Below are positions 16,970 to 30,186 of a stretch of DNA of 64,000 nt, one piece after another (the stretch's first letter is position 1; each line of letters opens with the position of its first letter). The stretch spans positions 62,001 through 126,000 of the forward strand of contig JAFLDS010000010.1 of the NCBI GenBank assembly GCA_017302295.1, written 5' to 3'. The position numbers and the translations under genes were made by a program. This stretch comes from Thauera sp. Its GTDB lineage: Bacteria > Pseudomonadota > Gammaproteobacteria > Burkholderiales > Rhodocyclaceae. The notes beneath the pieces are model-generated. The model ran no database searches. It had not been told where the DNA came from and saw only the letters and a list, made by a program, of their open reading frames with translations.

Positions 16970-17735
16970 GGCTGGAGTGAAGATCATCGCCGTCGACGCC
17001 GACGGCAAATCTTCGCGAGTGAAGGCGGAGCGGCTGGAGATCGAACTGAGCGATGGCCGTCGTCTGCTGCTGAGTTTTCCCGACCGGGCGTGGGGCGACC
17101 TCGAGATCGAGGCCGAGACCGCCACCGAGGCCGAGGTTCCTGTCATCAGCGTGCAACCGGGCGCGTGCAACCTGCTGACCCTGCGCGTCGACGTGCATCA
17201 CGATCTGCTGCCGGTGGTCGAGGACGACGCTGCGCCCGACCCTGTGGCGCCGGCGATCAGCGCGTTGCCGCCGGTGCTGACGCTGTCGGTGCAGCGCGCC
17301 CTGGAAGGTGACGACAAGGCCAACGCGCCGAAGAAGAACCACATCCGGCGCTGGGCGCAGGCGGCGCTGCAGGGCGATGCCGAAGTCACCGTGCGTTTTG
17401 TCGGCGAGGAGGAAGGGCGCACGCTGAACCGCGACTTTCGCGGCAAGGATTACGCGACCAACGTGCTGACCTTCAGCTACGGCGAAGGCGAGATGCTGGC
17501 CGCAGCCGAGAGCGGGGCACCGCTCACCGGCGATCTGGTGCTGTGCGTGCCGGTGGTGGTGCGCGAGGCGGCCGAGCAGCGCAAGACGCTGGAGGCGCAC
17601 TTTGCTCACCTCGTCGTGCATGGCATGCTGCATCTGCAGGGCTACGATCACATCGACGAGGCCGATGCGGAACGCATGGAGGCGCTGGAGCGCAAGATTC
17701 TGCGTAGCCTGGGCTATGCTGATCCTTATGCCTGA
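16956..17735 (+). CDS. ybeY: Endoribonuclease YbeY with an N-terminal extension
   Basis: The C-terminal part (about residues 105-259) is YbeY, the metal-dependent ribonuclease for 16S rRNA 3' maturation and ribosome quality control; the zinc site [11 protein letters not shown] gives H222, H226 and H232. The first about 100 residues are not part of normal YbeY (150-180 residues). They form their own compact, beta-rich segment ([20 protein letters not shown] onward) that looks like a small separate domain joined in frame. The ATG at 16956 overlaps phoH by 14 bp. A start inside, near residue 100, would give a standard YbeY, but I see no clear ribosome binding site there. Confidence 0.9.
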   Translation: MAKAEAGVKIIAVDADGKSSRVKAERLEIELSDGRRLLLSFPDRAWGDLEIEAETATEAEVPVISVQPGACNLLTLRVDVHHDLLPVVEDDAAPDPVAPAISALPPVLTLSVQRALEGDDKANAPKKNHIRRWAQAALQGDAEVTVRFVGEEEGRTLNRDFRGKDYATNVLTFSYGEGEMLAAAESGAPLTGDLVLCVPVVVREAAEQRKTLEAHFAHLVVHGMLHLQGYDHIDEADAERMEALERKILRSLGYADPYA

Positions 17736-17773
17736 AGATTTTCGCGTCTGCTGAGCGGGCGCACCGAAACGCA

Positions 17774-18619
17774 ATGGAACCTTCCCCTACAAGCAAACCG
17801 TCCCTGCTGGAGCGCCTGTCGGCAATACTCTCCGGCGAACCCGAAGACCGCGAGGACTTGCTCGCGCTGATGTATTCCGCGTGCGAGCGCAACCTGCTCG
17901 ACACCGACGCGCTGTCCATCATCGAAGGCGCGCTGCAGGTCTCCGACATGCAGGTGCGCGACGTGATGGTGCCGCGCGCGCAGATGGATGTGGTCCGCAT
18001 CGACGATTCGGTCGATACCATCGCCCACTTCGTCATCGACACCGGACATTCGCGCTTCCCGGTGGTGGGCGATGGCAAGGACGACGTAATCGGCATCTTC
18101 CACGCCAAGGATCTGCTGCCGCACTTCATCGGCCGTCCCTTCGACCTGCGCGCCACCGTGCGTCCGGCTGTGTTCATTCCCGAATCGAAGCGGCTCAACG
18201 TGCTGCTGCGCGAGTTTCGCGTCAGCCGCAACCACATGGCGATGGTCGTCGATGAATACGGCGGCGTGGCCGGGCTGGTGACGATCGAGGACGTGCTCGA
18301 GCAGATCGTCGGCGAGATCGAGGACGAGTACGACTCGCACGAGCACGACGACGAGATCCGCCTGTTGCAGGGCGGGCGCTACCGGGTGAAGGCGACCACC
18401 GAACTGTCGGCCTTCAACGAGGCCTTTTCGACCCAATTCGCCAACGACGACGTCGATACGATAGGGGGCTTCATGCTGCAGCATTTCGGCCGCATGCCGC
18501 AGCGCGGCGACTCCGCCGAGCTTGAAGGGCTGCGCATCCGCGTGCTGCGCGCCGATGGCCGGCGCGTGCATACCCTGCTGGTCGACAGGACTCCGCACAC
18601 CGACACCACGGGCGGCTGA
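17774..18619 (+). CDS. corC: CorC/HlyC family protein with CBS pair (YbeX)
   Basis: The 281-residue cytosolic protein carries an acidic N-terminus, two CBS domains (about residues 60-190; VRDVMVPRAQMDVV opens the first) and a C-terminal CorC_HlyC transporter-associated domain (about 205-280). It has no membrane segment, like E. coli YbeX/CorC, which is tied to cobalt/magnesium efflux and to ribosome metabolism. It lies 38 bp after ybeY and 2 bp before lnt. Confidence 0.92.
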   Translation: MEPSPTSKPSLLERLSAILSGEPEDREDLLALMYSACERNLLDTDALSIIEGALQVSDMQVRDVMVPRAQMDVVRIDDSVDTIAHFVIDTGHSRFPVVGDGKDDVIGIFHAKDLLPHFIGRPFDLRATVRPAVFIPESKRLNVLLREFRVSRNHMAMVVDEYGGVAGLVTIEDVLEQIVGEIEDEYDSHEHDDEIRLLQGGRYRVKATTELSAFNEAFSTQFANDDVDTIGGFMLQHFGRMPQRGDSAELEGLRIRVLRADGRRVHTLLVDRTPHTDTTGG

Positions 18620-18621
18620 CG

Positions 18622-20124
18622 GTGCGCGCCGCCCTGCTGGCGCTGCTTGCGGGTGGCGCGTCGGTGTTCGCGTTTGCGCCGTTCGGCCTCTTCCCCGTTG
18701 CCCTGCTCAGCCTCGCGCTGCTCGCTGGCCTGCTGAACCGGGCTGCGCGCCCGCGCGAAGGTTTTGCGCTCGGCTTCGCCTGGGGCTTCGGCTCATTCGC
18801 CGCAGGGGTGTCGTGGCTGTATGTCGCGCTCAACCGCTACGGCGGCATGCCGATGCCGCTCGCCGCGCTGGCGATCGCCTTGTTCTGCGCCTACCTCGCG
18901 CTTTATCCGGCGCTGGCCGGGGCGCTGTTCGTGCGCCTGCGCAGCGGCGGCGCGCTGGCGAAAGCGATGCTGTTCGGCGCGCTGTGGCTGTCGGCCGAGT
19001 GGCTGCGGGGTGTCGTCTTCACCGGATTCCCCTGGCTTGCGGTCGGTTATTCGCAGACGCCGCCGAGCCCGCTGGCGGGCTACCTGCCGCTGATCGGGGT
19101 GTATGGCGTGGGCGGGCTGCTGGCCTTCGCAGCCGCGCTTGCCGGCCTCGTTGCTTGGCGCCCGGCAAGGCAGGCGCTGCCGGCCGCCGTGTTCGTCATC
19201 GTCCTGCTGGCAGGCGGTGCGGGCCTGCGCCTCGTTCAATGGACGGCGCCTGACGGCGAGCCGCTGTCGGTGGCGCTGATCCAGACCAATTTCGAGCAGT
19301 CGATGAAGTGGAGCCCCGAGCACTTCGTCGAGGTGCTGCGCGGCAACGCGCAGCTGGTGCGCGAAACCGCGGCGCCGCTCGTCGTGCTCCCCGAAACGAC
19401 CTTGCCGACGCTGGTCGACCGGTTGCCGGAAGGCTATCTGGAGCTGCTGCGCGGCTTCATGCGCGAGCACGGCGGCGAGCTGGTGCTGGGCGTGTTCCGC
19501 AGCGAGCCGGCGTCCGACGGAGCGAAGACGGCGACCGAAGCCGACCTGCGCATCTACAACGCCGCGATCAGTCTGGGCGAAGGGCCGACGCAGACCTATG
19601 CCAAGCAGCATCTGGTGCCCTTCGGTGAATACTCGCCGCCGCTGTTCGGCTGGTTCTACCGCCTGGTCGACATCCCGATGTCGGACCAGACGCGCGGTGC
19701 GCCCGACCAGCCGCCGATGGCGATCGCCGGCCAACGCATCGCGCTCAACATCTGCTACGAGGATCTGTTCGGGGCGGAGCTGATCCGCGCGCTGCCGCAG
19801 GCCACGCTGATGCTGAACATCTCCAACCTCGCCTGGTACGGCGACTCGCTCGCCCAGCCGCAGCACCTGCAGATCGCCCGGGTGCGCGCGCTCGAAACCG
19901 GCCGGCCGATGCTGCGCTCGACCAACACCGGCATGACCGCGGTGGTGCAGCCCGACGGCCGCGTCGCCGCGGTGCTGCCGGAATTCCAGCGCGGCGTGCT
20001 GCGCGCCGAGGTGCGTGGCTACCAGGGCATGACGCCTTACGCCCACTGGGGCGACCGCGCGGCGCTGGGGATCGCGGCGCTCGTGCTGACGCTGCTTCTC
20101 GTACGGCAGCGGCGCAGCAGCTGA
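18622..20124 (+). CDS. lnt: Apolipoprotein N-acyltransferase Lnt
   Basis: Lnt attaches the third acyl chain to the N-terminal cysteine of lipoproteins at the periplasmic face of the inner membrane. The 500-residue protein has six or so hydrophobic helices in the first 210 residues, then a nitrilase (CN hydrolase) domain with the triad Glu in LPETTLP, Lys in KQHLVPFGEY and Cys in NICYEDLF, and a last C-terminal helix. The start codon is GTG 2 bp after the corC stop. Normal length; last gene of the miaB run. Confidence 0.95.
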   Translation: MRAALLALLAGGASVFAFAPFGLFPVALLSLALLAGLLNRAARPREGFALGFAWGFGSFAAGVSWLYVALNRYGGMPMPLAALAIALFCAYLALYPALAGALFVRLRSGGALAKAMLFGALWLSAEWLRGVVFTGFPWLAVGYSQTPPSPLAGYLPLIGVYGVGGLLAFAAALAGLVAWRPARQALPAAVFVIVLLAGGAGLRLVQWTAPDGEPLSVALIQTNFEQSMKWSPEHFVEVLRGNAQLVRETAAPLVVLPETTLPTLVDRLPEGYLELLRGFMREHGGELVLGVFRSEPASDGAKTATEADLRIYNAAISLGEGPTQTYAKQHLVPFGEYSPPLFGWFYRLVDIPMSDQTRGAPDQPPMAIAGQRIALNICYEDLFGAELIRALPQATLMLNISNLAWYGDSLAQPQHLQIARVRALETGRPMLRSTNTGMTAVVQPDGRVAAVLPEFQRGVLRAEVRGYQGMTPYAHWGDRAALGIAALVLTLLLVRQRRSS

Positions 20125-20128
20125 GGGC

Positions 20129-20269
20129 GGTCGCGGTCGAGCGCGCTCCTACAAGGGCGTCGCACGGCAGCCCCTCCCCGTAGGAGCGCGCTTGAGCGCG
20201 ACCGGAAGGTCGCATCGCGGTCGAGCGGGGGCCGGGAGTTCGCTGTAGGAGCGCGCTTGACCGCGACCC
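20129..20269. repeat. REP-like palindromic repeats downstream of lnt
   Basis: Three copies of a 24-25 bp unit GTAGGAGCGCGCTTGA(G/C)CGCGACC occur: 20129-20152 (inverted), 20180-20203 and 20245-20269 (direct), plus a half copy near 20215-20228. Each unit is itself an imperfect palindrome around GAGCGCGCTTGAGCGCG. This is the form of the REP elements common in intergenic DNA of pseudomonads and Rhodocyclales. Confidence 0.75.
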
Positions 20270-20351
20270 GCCGGCGCCGTGGCTTCTGCTCGATCCTCAA
20301 TCCGCTGACGCCCGCATCCGATGATCCTTCAGGAACCATTTGCACTCTGGG

Positions 20352-20381
20352 TTGACTTAAATAGTACTAAAAGAGTACTGT
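20352..20381 (+). promoter_or_regulatory. Candidate suf operon promoter with operator-like AGTACT repeats
   Basis: TTGACT at 20352-20357 can be a -35 box with TACTGT at 20376-20381 as a weak -10 (18-bp spacer). Two AGTACT palindromes (20363-20368 and 20374-20379) lie between and on the -10, exactly one helical turn apart. The regulator encoded by the second gene downstream belongs to the Rrf2 family, so these repeats are good candidates for its operator. Confidence 0.5.
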
Positions 20382-20421
20382 TTATCCCAAGCCATCCACA
20401 GACGCATTGCAGGAGACCGCC

Positions 20422-20619
20422 ATGGAGACCGACACGATCCGGCGCTTGCTTGAAACCTCCGCCCGTTACTTCGGGCTGGACAGCGCGGCGCGCGCCGCCG
20501 TCGAACTCGACCGCAGGGCCGGGACCGGCGATGCCGACGACGACATCGCGTCGATCGGCGTGCCGCTCGCCTGCCTGCTGAGTGCCAGCGGCTGCTTGCG
20601 CCCGCAGGCGATGGCCTGA
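20422..20619 (+). CDS. Small protein of unknown function at the head of the suf operon
   Basis: The 65-residue product (METDTIRRLLETSARYFGLD...) has a GGAG ribosome binding site 8 bp before the ATG and its stop lies 2 bp before the start of the suf regulator, so it is likely translated and coupled. It is acidic, mostly helical at the start, with one CLLSASGC stretch in which the two cysteines could sense or bind Fe-S. No family recognised. Confidence 0.5.
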   Translation: METDTIRRLLETSARYFGLDSAARAAVELDRRAGTGDADDDIASIGVPLACLLSASGCLRPQAMA

Positions 20620-20621
20620 CC

Positions 20622-21098
20622 ATGCTGCGCATCAGCAAGCTCACCGACTACGGCACCCTGGTGCTGACGCACATGGCGAGCTTCCCTGATCGCCTGTTCA
20701 GCGCCACCGACCTCGCCGCCATCGTTGGCCTGGGCGCGCCCACCGTCAGCAAGGTGCTGAAGTCGCTCGGTCGGCACGACCTGGTGCGCAGCGTGCGCGG
20801 CCTGCACGGCGGCTATGCGCTGTCACGGCCGCCGGCGCAGATCAGCGTCGCGCAGATCGTCGATGCGCTGGAGGAGCAGCCCTTCGGCCTCACCGAATGC
20901 AGCGCCAGCGCCGGCACCTGCGACTTCGAGAGCGACTGCCGCATCCGCGCCAACTGGCAGCGCATCAATGGCGTGGTGCGCCGGGCGCTCGAGGACGTGA
21001 GCCTGGCCGACATGGTGAGCCCGCTGCCGGTCGCGCAGGCCGGCGGCGCCCGCCCGATCGCCGGGCCGCAATCCATCAAGGGGCGTATCGCCCCGTGA
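20622..21098 (+). CDS. Rrf2-family regulator of SUF Fe-S assembly
   Basis: The 158-residue protein has the N-terminal Rrf2 winged helix (MLRISKLTDYGTLVLTHMAS, recognition helix APTVSKVLKSLGRH, wing RGLHGGYALSR) and three cysteines in CSASAGTC...C (about residues 91, 97 and 104), as in IscR-like proteins that carry an Fe-S cluster. It matches the Xanthomonas-type SUF regulator found at the head of suf operons in GC-rich proteobacteria. sufB starts 15 bp downstream. It likely represses the operon when holding a cluster; AGTACT repeats at 20363-20379 are the candidate site. Confidence 0.88.
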   Translation: MLRISKLTDYGTLVLTHMASFPDRLFSATDLAAIVGLGAPTVSKVLKSLGRHDLVRSVRGLHGGYALSRPPAQISVAQIVDALEEQPFGLTECSASAGTCDFESDCRIRANWQRINGVVRRALEDVSLADMVSPLPVAQAGGARPIAGPQSIKGRIAP

Positions 21099-21113
21099 CG
21101 AGGAGTCAGCACG

Positions 21114-22562
<1,449 letters not shown>

Positions 22563-22597
22563 CCGTGGCTGAAGGCAAACAGGACAGGGAGAACGTC

Positions 22598-23367
<770 letters not shown>

Positions 23368-23371
<4 letters not shown>

Positions 23372-24711
23372 GCACGCTGGAGCACTGGCTGCAACGCTAC
23401 AACGCGGGCCGCGACGCGCTGCCCGGCGCCGGCGTGCCGTGGCTGGACGCCTTGCGCGAGGAAGCGATCATGCGCTTCGCTGACGAGGGCTGGCCGAGCA
23501 ACCGGCTGGAGAGCTGGCGCCATACGTCGCTCACGCTGCTCGAGGAGCGTTCCTTCGCACCAGCCAGCGCGCCGCTGGCGCCCGAGACCGTGCTGCAGCG
23601 CCTGCGCAGCGACGGCGAGGAGGCGGCGGGCGGACACTGGCTGGTGTTCGTCGATGGCCGCCATGCGCCGGCGCTGTCCGAGCTTGGCGCGCTGCCGGCG
23701 GGGGCGGAGATCCGCGCGCTGGCGGAAGTGCTGGCGACGCATCCCGAATGGGTCGAAGCGTATTTCGGCACGGTGGAAGAGGGCGCCAGCCCCGCGGCGC
23801 TCAATGCCGCGCTCGCCGCCGACGGCGCCTTCGTCCGCCTGGCGCGCGGCGTGGCGCTGGATGCGCCGCTGCATGTGGTCTTCATCGGCGGCGTGCGCAA
23901 GGGCGCCAGCCTCGTGCGCAACCTGATCGTCGCCGAGGCCGGGGCCGAGGCCACGATCGTCGAGCACTACGTCGGCGTGGACGCGGCGGGTGATGCACAG
24001 GCGGGCACCCCCGGGACGCTGACCAACGCCGTCACCCGCATCGCCGCCGCGCAGGACGCGCGCATCACCCACCTGAAGCTGCAGGAGGAAGACCGCAGCA
24101 CGGTGCATGTGGCGCACATCGCCGCGGCGCAGGCACGCGGTTCGGTGTTCGCGTCGCATTCGTTGTCCTTCGGCGCGCAGCTGGCGCGCAACGACATCAC
24201 CACCCGCTTCGACGGCGAAGGCTGCGAGGCGCTGCTGAACGGCCTGTTCCACGTCGATGGCCGGCGCCACGTCGACCATCACACACGCATCGATCATGCC
24301 CAGCCGCGCGGCACCAGCCGCGAGTTCTACCGTGGCGTGCTCGACGGCGCGGGCCGCGGCGTGTTCGCCGGCCGCATCCTGGTGGCCCCGGGCGCGGTGC
24401 GCACCGACGCGATGCAGCGCGCCGACAACCTGCTGCTGTCGCCGCAGGCGGAAGCCGACGCGCGGCCCGAGCTCGAGATCTATGCTGACGACGTGAAGTG
24501 CGCGCACGGTGCCACGGTGGGGCAGATCGACGAGGACAGCCTGTTCTACCTGCGCACCCGCGGCCTGGACGAAGCCCATGCGCGCAACCTGCTGACCTAT
24601 GCCTTCGCCGCCGAGGTGCTCGAGCGCATCGGCTTGGCGTCGCTCAAGCGTCGCGCCCAGGTGGCGATCCGCGCCCGGCTGCCGGGTGGCGAACTGATGG
24701 AGGTGCTGTGA
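23368..24711 (+). CDS. sufD: Fe-S cluster assembly protein SufD
   Basis: The 447-residue protein is a SufB paralogue: it shares the beta-helix core, ending in the LYADDVKCAHGATVGQ-type stretch (here EIYADDVKCAHGATVG) and FAAEVLERI. With SufB and SufC it forms the scaffold complex and is needed for iron entry. Translational coupling to both sides is evident: 4-bp overlap with sufC and 1-bp overlap of its TGA with the sufS ATG. Confidence 0.96.
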
Positions 24712-25975
24712 TGAACATGAGCGAAATCGCAGTCGAGTCGGGCCCGGTCGAAACCGTCGACCTGTCCGCGCGCGCGGCCGACTTCCCCATCCTGTCGCGT
24801 CCAGTCCGCGGCAAGCGCCTCGCCTACCTCGACAACGCCGCCACCACGCAGAAGCCGGAGGGGGTGATCGAGGCCGAGCGGCGCTTCTATCGCGAATCCA
24901 ACGCCAACATCCATCGCGGCGTGCATTGGCTGTCGGAGCATGCCACCGACCTCTACGAAGGCGCGCGTGAGCGCGTGCGCAGCTTCCTCAATGCGGCGCG
25001 GATGGAAGAGATCGTGTTCACCCGCGGCACCACCGAGTCCATCAACCTGGTGGCGCAGAGCTGGGCGCGCAACACGCTGCAACCCGGCGACGAAATCCTG
25101 CTCACCGCGATGGAGCACCACTCCAACATCGTGCCCTGGCAGTTCGTCTGCGAGCAGACCGGCGCGGTGCTCAAGGTGGTGCCGATCACCGACGACGGCG
25201 AGCTCGTGCTGGAAGCGTTCGACGAGCTGCTCGGGCCGCGCACGAGGCTGCTGGCGATCACGCAGGTGTCGAACGCGCTCGGCACGGTGAACCCGCTCGC
25301 GCCGCTGATCCGGCGTGCGCACGCAGTGGGCGCGCGGGTGCTGGTCGATGGGGCGCAGGCGGTGGCGCACCTGCCGGTGGACGTGCGCGCGCTGGGCTGC
25401 GACTTCTATGCCTTCTCCGGCCACAAGCTGTACGGCCCGACAGGCATCGGCGTGCTCTACGCGCGCCAGGAACTGCTGGCGGTGATGCCGCCGTGGCAGG
25501 GCGGCGGCTCGATGATCGAGACGGTGAGCTTCGAGCACTCCACCTTCGCCCCCGCGCCGCAGCGTTTCGAGGCCGGCACGCCCAACATCGCCGGCGCGGT
25601 GGCGCTGGCCACGGCGATCGACTACGTGCTCGAGATCGGCCTGGAACGCATCGGCGCGCATGAGCACGCGCTGCTGGCAAAGGCCAGCGCGGCGGTGCAG
25701 GCGCTGCCCGGCGTGCGCATCATCGGCAACGCGGCGCACAAGGCGAGCGTGCTGTCGCTGGTGGTCGAGGGCATCCATCCGCACGACCTCGGTACCATCC
25801 TCGATGCCGATGGCGTCGCCATCCGCGCCGGTCACCACTGCGCCATGCCGGTCATGACGCGCTACGGCATCGCCGGCACGGCGCGCGCTTCATTCGCGCT
25901 GTACAACAACGACGCGGACGTCGACGCGCTGATCGCCGGCCTCCGCAAGGCGCAGGACATGTTCGGAGGCCGGCG

Positions 25976-25979
<4 letters not shown>
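24711..25979 (+). CDS. sufS: Cysteine desulfurase SufS
   Basis: SufS releases sulfur from cysteine for cluster assembly. The 422-residue PLP enzyme has the pyridoxal lysine in FSGHKLYGPTG (about residue 245) and the persulfide cysteine in AGHHCAMPVM. An N-terminal about 20 residues precede the family core (FPILSRPVRGKRLAYLDNAAT). The ATG at 24711 overlaps the sufD stop; a second ATG lies two codons later. The gene is followed by a SufU-type scaffold rather than SufE, which suggests that SufU-like protein accepts the sulfur. Confidence 0.96.
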
Positions 25980-26437
<458 letters not shown>

Positions 26438-26463
26438 AGAAGAAGGCGAGGAAGGGACCGAAG

Positions 26464-27036
26464 ATGAACAAGCCGATGGGCGAGATCCTTGAAGTGCGGC
26501 TGACGCGCGACTGCCCGGCAGTGCTGGTGCCCTGGGGCAGCGCGGTGACGCTGGAGGCGGGTGAGTACGCCCAGGTCACGCAGCGCCTGGGTGGCACCTT
26601 CACCGTGATGGTCAATGGCAGCCTGTACCGCATCGCCGGCAGCGAAGCCGACGCGCTCGGGCTGGAAGCCGAGTCCGCGGAAGCGATCGTCACCCAGGCG
26701 GAGGACGGCAGCTTCAGCCGCGAGGCGGTCGAGGCCGCGGCGTGGAACCAGCTCGCCACTTGCTACGACCCCGAGATCCCGATCGACATCGTCAATCTCG
26801 GCCTGGTCTATGGCTGCGAACTGACGCGGCTGCCGAGCGGGCGCTTTCGCATCGACGTGCGCATGACCCTCACCGCACCCGGCTGCGGCATGGGCATGAT
26901 GATCGCCGACGAGGCGAGAGAGAAGCTTGAGGCCATCCCCGGCGTGGAAGAGGTCGACGTGCAGCTGGTGTGGGACCCGCCGTGGGGGCGCGAGATGATG
27001 AGCGAAGGCGCGCGGCTGGAGATGGGGCTGCTGTAA
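26464..27036 (+). CDS. sufT: SufT, putative Fe-S cluster maturation protein
   Basis: The 190-residue protein has a short N-terminal domain ([18 protein letters not shown]) specific for SufT and a C-terminal MIP18/DUF59 domain ([20 protein letters not shown]) with the cysteine in TAPGCGMG. SufT proteins help load clusters onto target enzymes. The ATG at 26464 follows GAAGGGA; an upstream ATG at 26434 that overlaps the sufU stop would add ten mainly basic residues and cannot be excluded. Last gene of the suf run; no sufA or sufE is present here. Confidence 0.92.
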   Translation: MNKPMGEILEVRLTRDCPAVLVPWGSAVTLEAGEYAQVTQRLGGTFTVMVNGSLYRIAGSEADALGLEAESAEAIVTQAEDGSFSREAVEAAAWNQLATCYDPEIPIDIVNLGLVYGCELTRLPSGRFRIDVRMTLTAPGCGMGMMIADEAREKLEAIPGVEEVDVQLVWDPPWGREMMSEGARLEMGLL

Positions 27037-27136
27037 GCATCCCGGCGCATTTGGGGCATCGGGCATACGCGAGGCGGCAATTGCCAGTAAAATCGGGCTC
27101 TTTGCGTTCGCAGCGCGGCAGCCGCCGCCCGACACC

Positions 27137-28063
27137 ATGGCCCATACCTCAGCCCACTCGAAGCCCACCTTCCAGCAAGTCATCCTGACGCTCCAGCACT
27201 TCTGGGGCGAGCGTGGCTGCGTGCTGCTGCAACCCTACGACCTCGAAGTCGGCGCCGGCACCAGCCATACCGCGACCTTCCTGCGCGCGATCGGCCCCGA
27301 ACCCTGGAACGCCGCCTACGTGCAACCGTCCCGTCGTCCCAAGGACGGCCGCTACGGCGAAAACCCCAATCGCCTGCAGCATTACTACCAGTTCCAGGTG
27401 GTGCTGAAGCCCTCGCCGCTGAACATCCAGGAGCTCTATCTCGACTCGCTGCGCGCGCTCGGCATCGACCCGACGGTGCACGACATCCGTTTCGTCGAGG
27501 ACGACTGGGAAAACCCCACGCTGGGCGCCTGGGGCCTGGGCTGGGAAGTGTGGCTCGACGGCATGGAAGTGACGCAATTCACCTACTTCCAGCAGGTCGG
27601 CGGCCTTGACTGCAAGCCGGTGCTGGGCGAGATCACTTACGGCATCGAGCGCCTGGCGATGTACCTGCAGGGCGTGGAGAACGTCTATGACCTCGTGTGG
27701 TCGATCGCGCCGGACGGGCGCAAGGTCACCTACGGCGACGTCTATCACCAGAACGAAGTCGAGCAGTCGACCTTCAACTTCGAGCACAGCAATGTCGATT
27801 TCCTGTTCTCGCTATTCACCAACTACGAGTCGGAAGCCAAGCGCGTGATGGAAGTCGGGCTGCCCTTGCCGGCCTACGAGATGGTGCTCAAGGCCGCGCA
27901 CACCTTCAACCTGCTCGACGCCCGTGGCGCGATCTCGGTGACCGAGCGCGCCGCCTACATCGGCCGCATCCGCAACCTGTCGCGCGCCGTCGCCCAAGCC
28001 TATTTCGAATCCCGCGCAGCCCTCGGCTTCCCGATGCTGAACACCACCAAGGAGGCCGCGTGA
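27137..28063 (+). CDS. glyQ: Glycyl-tRNA synthetase alpha subunit
   Basis: The 308-residue alpha subunit of the tetrameric bacterial GlyRS carries the class II aminoacylation core: [20 protein letters not shown] (motif near residues 35-53), [17 protein letters not shown] and [21 protein letters not shown]. It is of normal length. It overlaps glyS by one base, so the two subunits are made together. Confidence 0.97.
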   Translation: MAHTSAHSKPTFQQVILTLQHFWGERGCVLLQPYDLEVGAGTSHTATFLRAIGPEPWNAAYVQPSRRPKDGRYGENPNRLQHYYQFQVVLKPSPLNIQELYLDSLRALGIDPTVHDIRFVEDDWENPTLGAWGLGWEVWLDGMEVTQFTYFQQVGGLDCKPVLGEITYGIERLAMYLQGVENVYDLVWSIAPDGRKVTYGDVYHQNEVEQSTFNFEHSNVDFLFSLFTNYESEAKRVMEVGLPLPAYEMVLKAAHTFNLLDARGAISVTERAAYIGRIRNLSRAVAQAYFESRAALGFPMLNTTKEAA

Positions 28064-30156
28064 TGACCGGCGCGACCGCAACCCTGCTCGTTGAACTGCT
28101 CACTGAAGAACTGCCGCCGAAGGCGCTGCCGCGGCTGGGCGAGACCTTTGCCACGAAGGTCGCCGACGGCCTCAAGGCGAAAGGCCTGGCGCCGGCCGAT
28201 GCGGTCTGCCGCGACTTTGCCAGTCCGCGTCGCCTGGCGGTGACGGTGACCCGGGTCGGCGCCGAAGGTGCGGCGAAGGAAGTCACCGAGAAGCTGATGC
28301 CGGTGGCCGTCGCGCTCGACGCCGAAGGCAAGCCGACGCCGGCGCTGCTGAAGAAGATGGAAGCCAAGGGCATCCCCGCCGACGCCGTTGGCGGCTTCGA
28401 GCGCCGCATGGACGGCAAGGCCGAGGCGCTGTTCCACACCGCCGTGGTGCCGGGCGCGAAGCTCGCCGAGGTGCTGTCGGGCATCGTGCAGGACGCGGTG
28501 AAGGCGCTGCCGATCCCGAAGGTGATGCGCTGGGGCGATGGCGACGCGACCTTCGTGCGCCCGGTGCACAAGCTCACCATGCTGCACGGTGCCGACGTGG
28601 TGCCAGGCCGGGTGCTGGATCTCGATTCCGGGCGTTCGACGCGCGGTCACCGCTTCATGAGCCGCGGCGACATGGACATCGTCACCGCCGACGCCTACGA
28701 GGAAACGCTCCGTGCCGAAGGCAAGGTGATCGCCTCCTTCGCCGAGCGCCGCGCCGACATCGAGCGCCAGCTGCTGGCCGAAGCAGCCAAGCAGGGTGCG
28801 CTGCTCGACGAGTACGCCGATCTGCTGGACGAAGTCGCCGCGCTGGTCGAGCACCCGACGGTTTACGTTGGCGAGTTCGAGGCCGAATTCCTCGCCGTGC
28901 CGCAGGAATGCCTGATCCTGACGATGCGCGCCAACCAGAAGTATTTCCCGCTGTTCGATGGTGCCGGCAAGCTGCTCAACCGCTTCCTGATCGTGTCGAA
29001 CATGCAGGTTGCCGATCCGTCGAACATCATCCGCGGCAATGCCCGCGTCGTGCGCCCGCGCCTGTCGGATGCGCGCTTCTTCTTCGAGCAGGACAAGAAG
29101 CAGACGCTCGAGGCGCGCCTGCAGCGCCTGGCGCCGGTGGTGTATCACAACAAGCTCGGCAGCCAGCTCGAGCGCGTCGAGCGCCTCGAGGCGTTGGCCG
29201 GTGCGATCGCAGCCCAGCTGCACGGCGACGTCGCCGCGGCAAAGCGTGCCGCGCGCCTGGCGAAGGCCGACCTCGTCACCGACATGGTCGGCGAGTTCCC
29301 TGAACTGCAGGGCATCATGGGCCGCTACTACGCCCTCGCCGATGGTGAAGGCCAGGCGGTGGCCGACGCCATCCAGGCCCATTACCAGCCGCGTTTCGCC
29401 GGCGACGCGCTCCCCGCCGGCAACGTCGCCGCCGCGGTGGCGCTGGCCGACAAGCTCGACGCGCTGGTCGGCTTCTTCGGCATCGGCATGGTGCCGACCG
29501 GCGACAAGGATCCGTTTGCGCTGCGCCGCGCGGCGCTGGGCGTGCTGCGCATCCTGATGGAGGTGCCGCTACCGCTGGAGCTGCCCCGGCTGATCGACGC
29601 CGCTGCCGCGGGTTTCAAGCCCGGCCTGCTGACGGCCGCAGGCTATGCCGCGCAGCTGCAGGATTTCATGTTCGAGCGTCTGAAGAACCTGCTCAGGGAG
29701 ACCGGGCGCGATGGCGCAGTGATCGACGCGGTGCTCGCGCTCAAGCCGGCGCGCATCGACCTGGTGCCGGCCAAGCTTGCCGCGGTGGAGGCGTTCCGCG
29801 CGCTGCCCGAGGCCGAGGCCCTGGCGGCTGCCAACAAGCGCATCGTCAACATCCTGAAGAAGGCAGAGGACACGCCGGGCGAGCCCGATGTCGCGCTGTT
29901 GCAGGAGGCAGCCGAAAAGGCGCTGTTCCACCAGGTGGTGGAAGTCGCGCCGCTGGTGCGCTCGCACGTCGCCAACGAGGACTACACCGATGCGCTGCGC
30001 GTGCTTGCGGGCCTGCGCGCGGCGGTCGACCAGTTCTTCGAGGACGTCATGGTGATGGCCGAGGAGCCCCTGACACGGCAGAACCGCCTCGCGCTGCTGG
30101 CGCAGCTGGCCGGACTGATGAACCAGGTGGCCGACATCTCGCGCCTTTCCGCCTGA
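28063..30156 (+). CDS. glyS: Glycyl-tRNA synthetase beta subunit
   Basis: The 697-residue beta subunit ([20 protein letters not shown] at the start, [28 protein letters not shown] in the HD-like region, anticodon-binding C-terminal DALRV) binds tRNA-Gly for the alpha subunit. The ATG is at 28063 within the glyQ stop (TGATG); the open frame upstream lies in glyQ and is not coding. gmhB starts 30 bp later. Confidence 0.97.
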   Translation: MTGATATLLVELLTEELPPKALPRLGETFATKVADGLKAKGLAPADAVCRDFASPRRLAVTVTRVGAEGAAKEVTEKLMPVAVALDAEGKPTPALLKKMEAKGIPADAVGGFERRMDGKAEALFHTAVVPGAKLAEVLSGIVQDAVKALPIPKVMRWGDGDATFVRPVHKLTMLHGADVVPGRVLDLDSGRSTRGHRFMSRGDMDIVTADAYEETLRAEGKVIASFAERRADIERQLLAEAAKQGALLDEYADLLDEVAALVEHPTVYVGEFEAEFLAVPQECLILTMRANQKYFPLFDGAGKLLNRFLIVSNMQVADPSNIIRGNARVVRPRLSDARFFFEQDKKQTLEARLQRLAPVVYHNKLGSQLERVERLEALAGAIAAQLHGDVAAAKRAARLAKADLVTDMVGEFPELQGIMGRYYALADGEGQAVADAIQAHYQPRFAGDALPAGNVAAAVALADKLDALVGFFGIGMVPTGDKDPFALRRAALGVLRILMEVPLPLELPRLIDAAAAGFKPGLLTAAGYAAQLQDFMFERLKNLLRETGRDGAVIDAVLALKPARIDLVPAKLAAVEAFRALPEAEALAAANKRIVNILKKAEDTPGEPDVALLQEAAEKALFHQVVEVAPLVRSHVANEDYTDALRVLAGLRAAVDQFFEDVMVMAEEPLTRQNRLALLAQLAGLMNQVADISRLSA

Positions 30157-30186
30157 CCGGCGCGGCCACCGCAAGCAGGAGCGCTC

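Noticed and set aside
15608-17170. Long minus-strand ORF opposite miaB-phoH-ybeY
   Set aside because: Antisense shadow: low-complexity H/R/Q/D-rich residues, no ribosome binding site, and three well-recognised genes lie on the other strand.
20363-20379. AGTACT repeats as insertion sequence ends
   Set aside because: They are too short, lie over a promoter-like sequence and no transposase is near.
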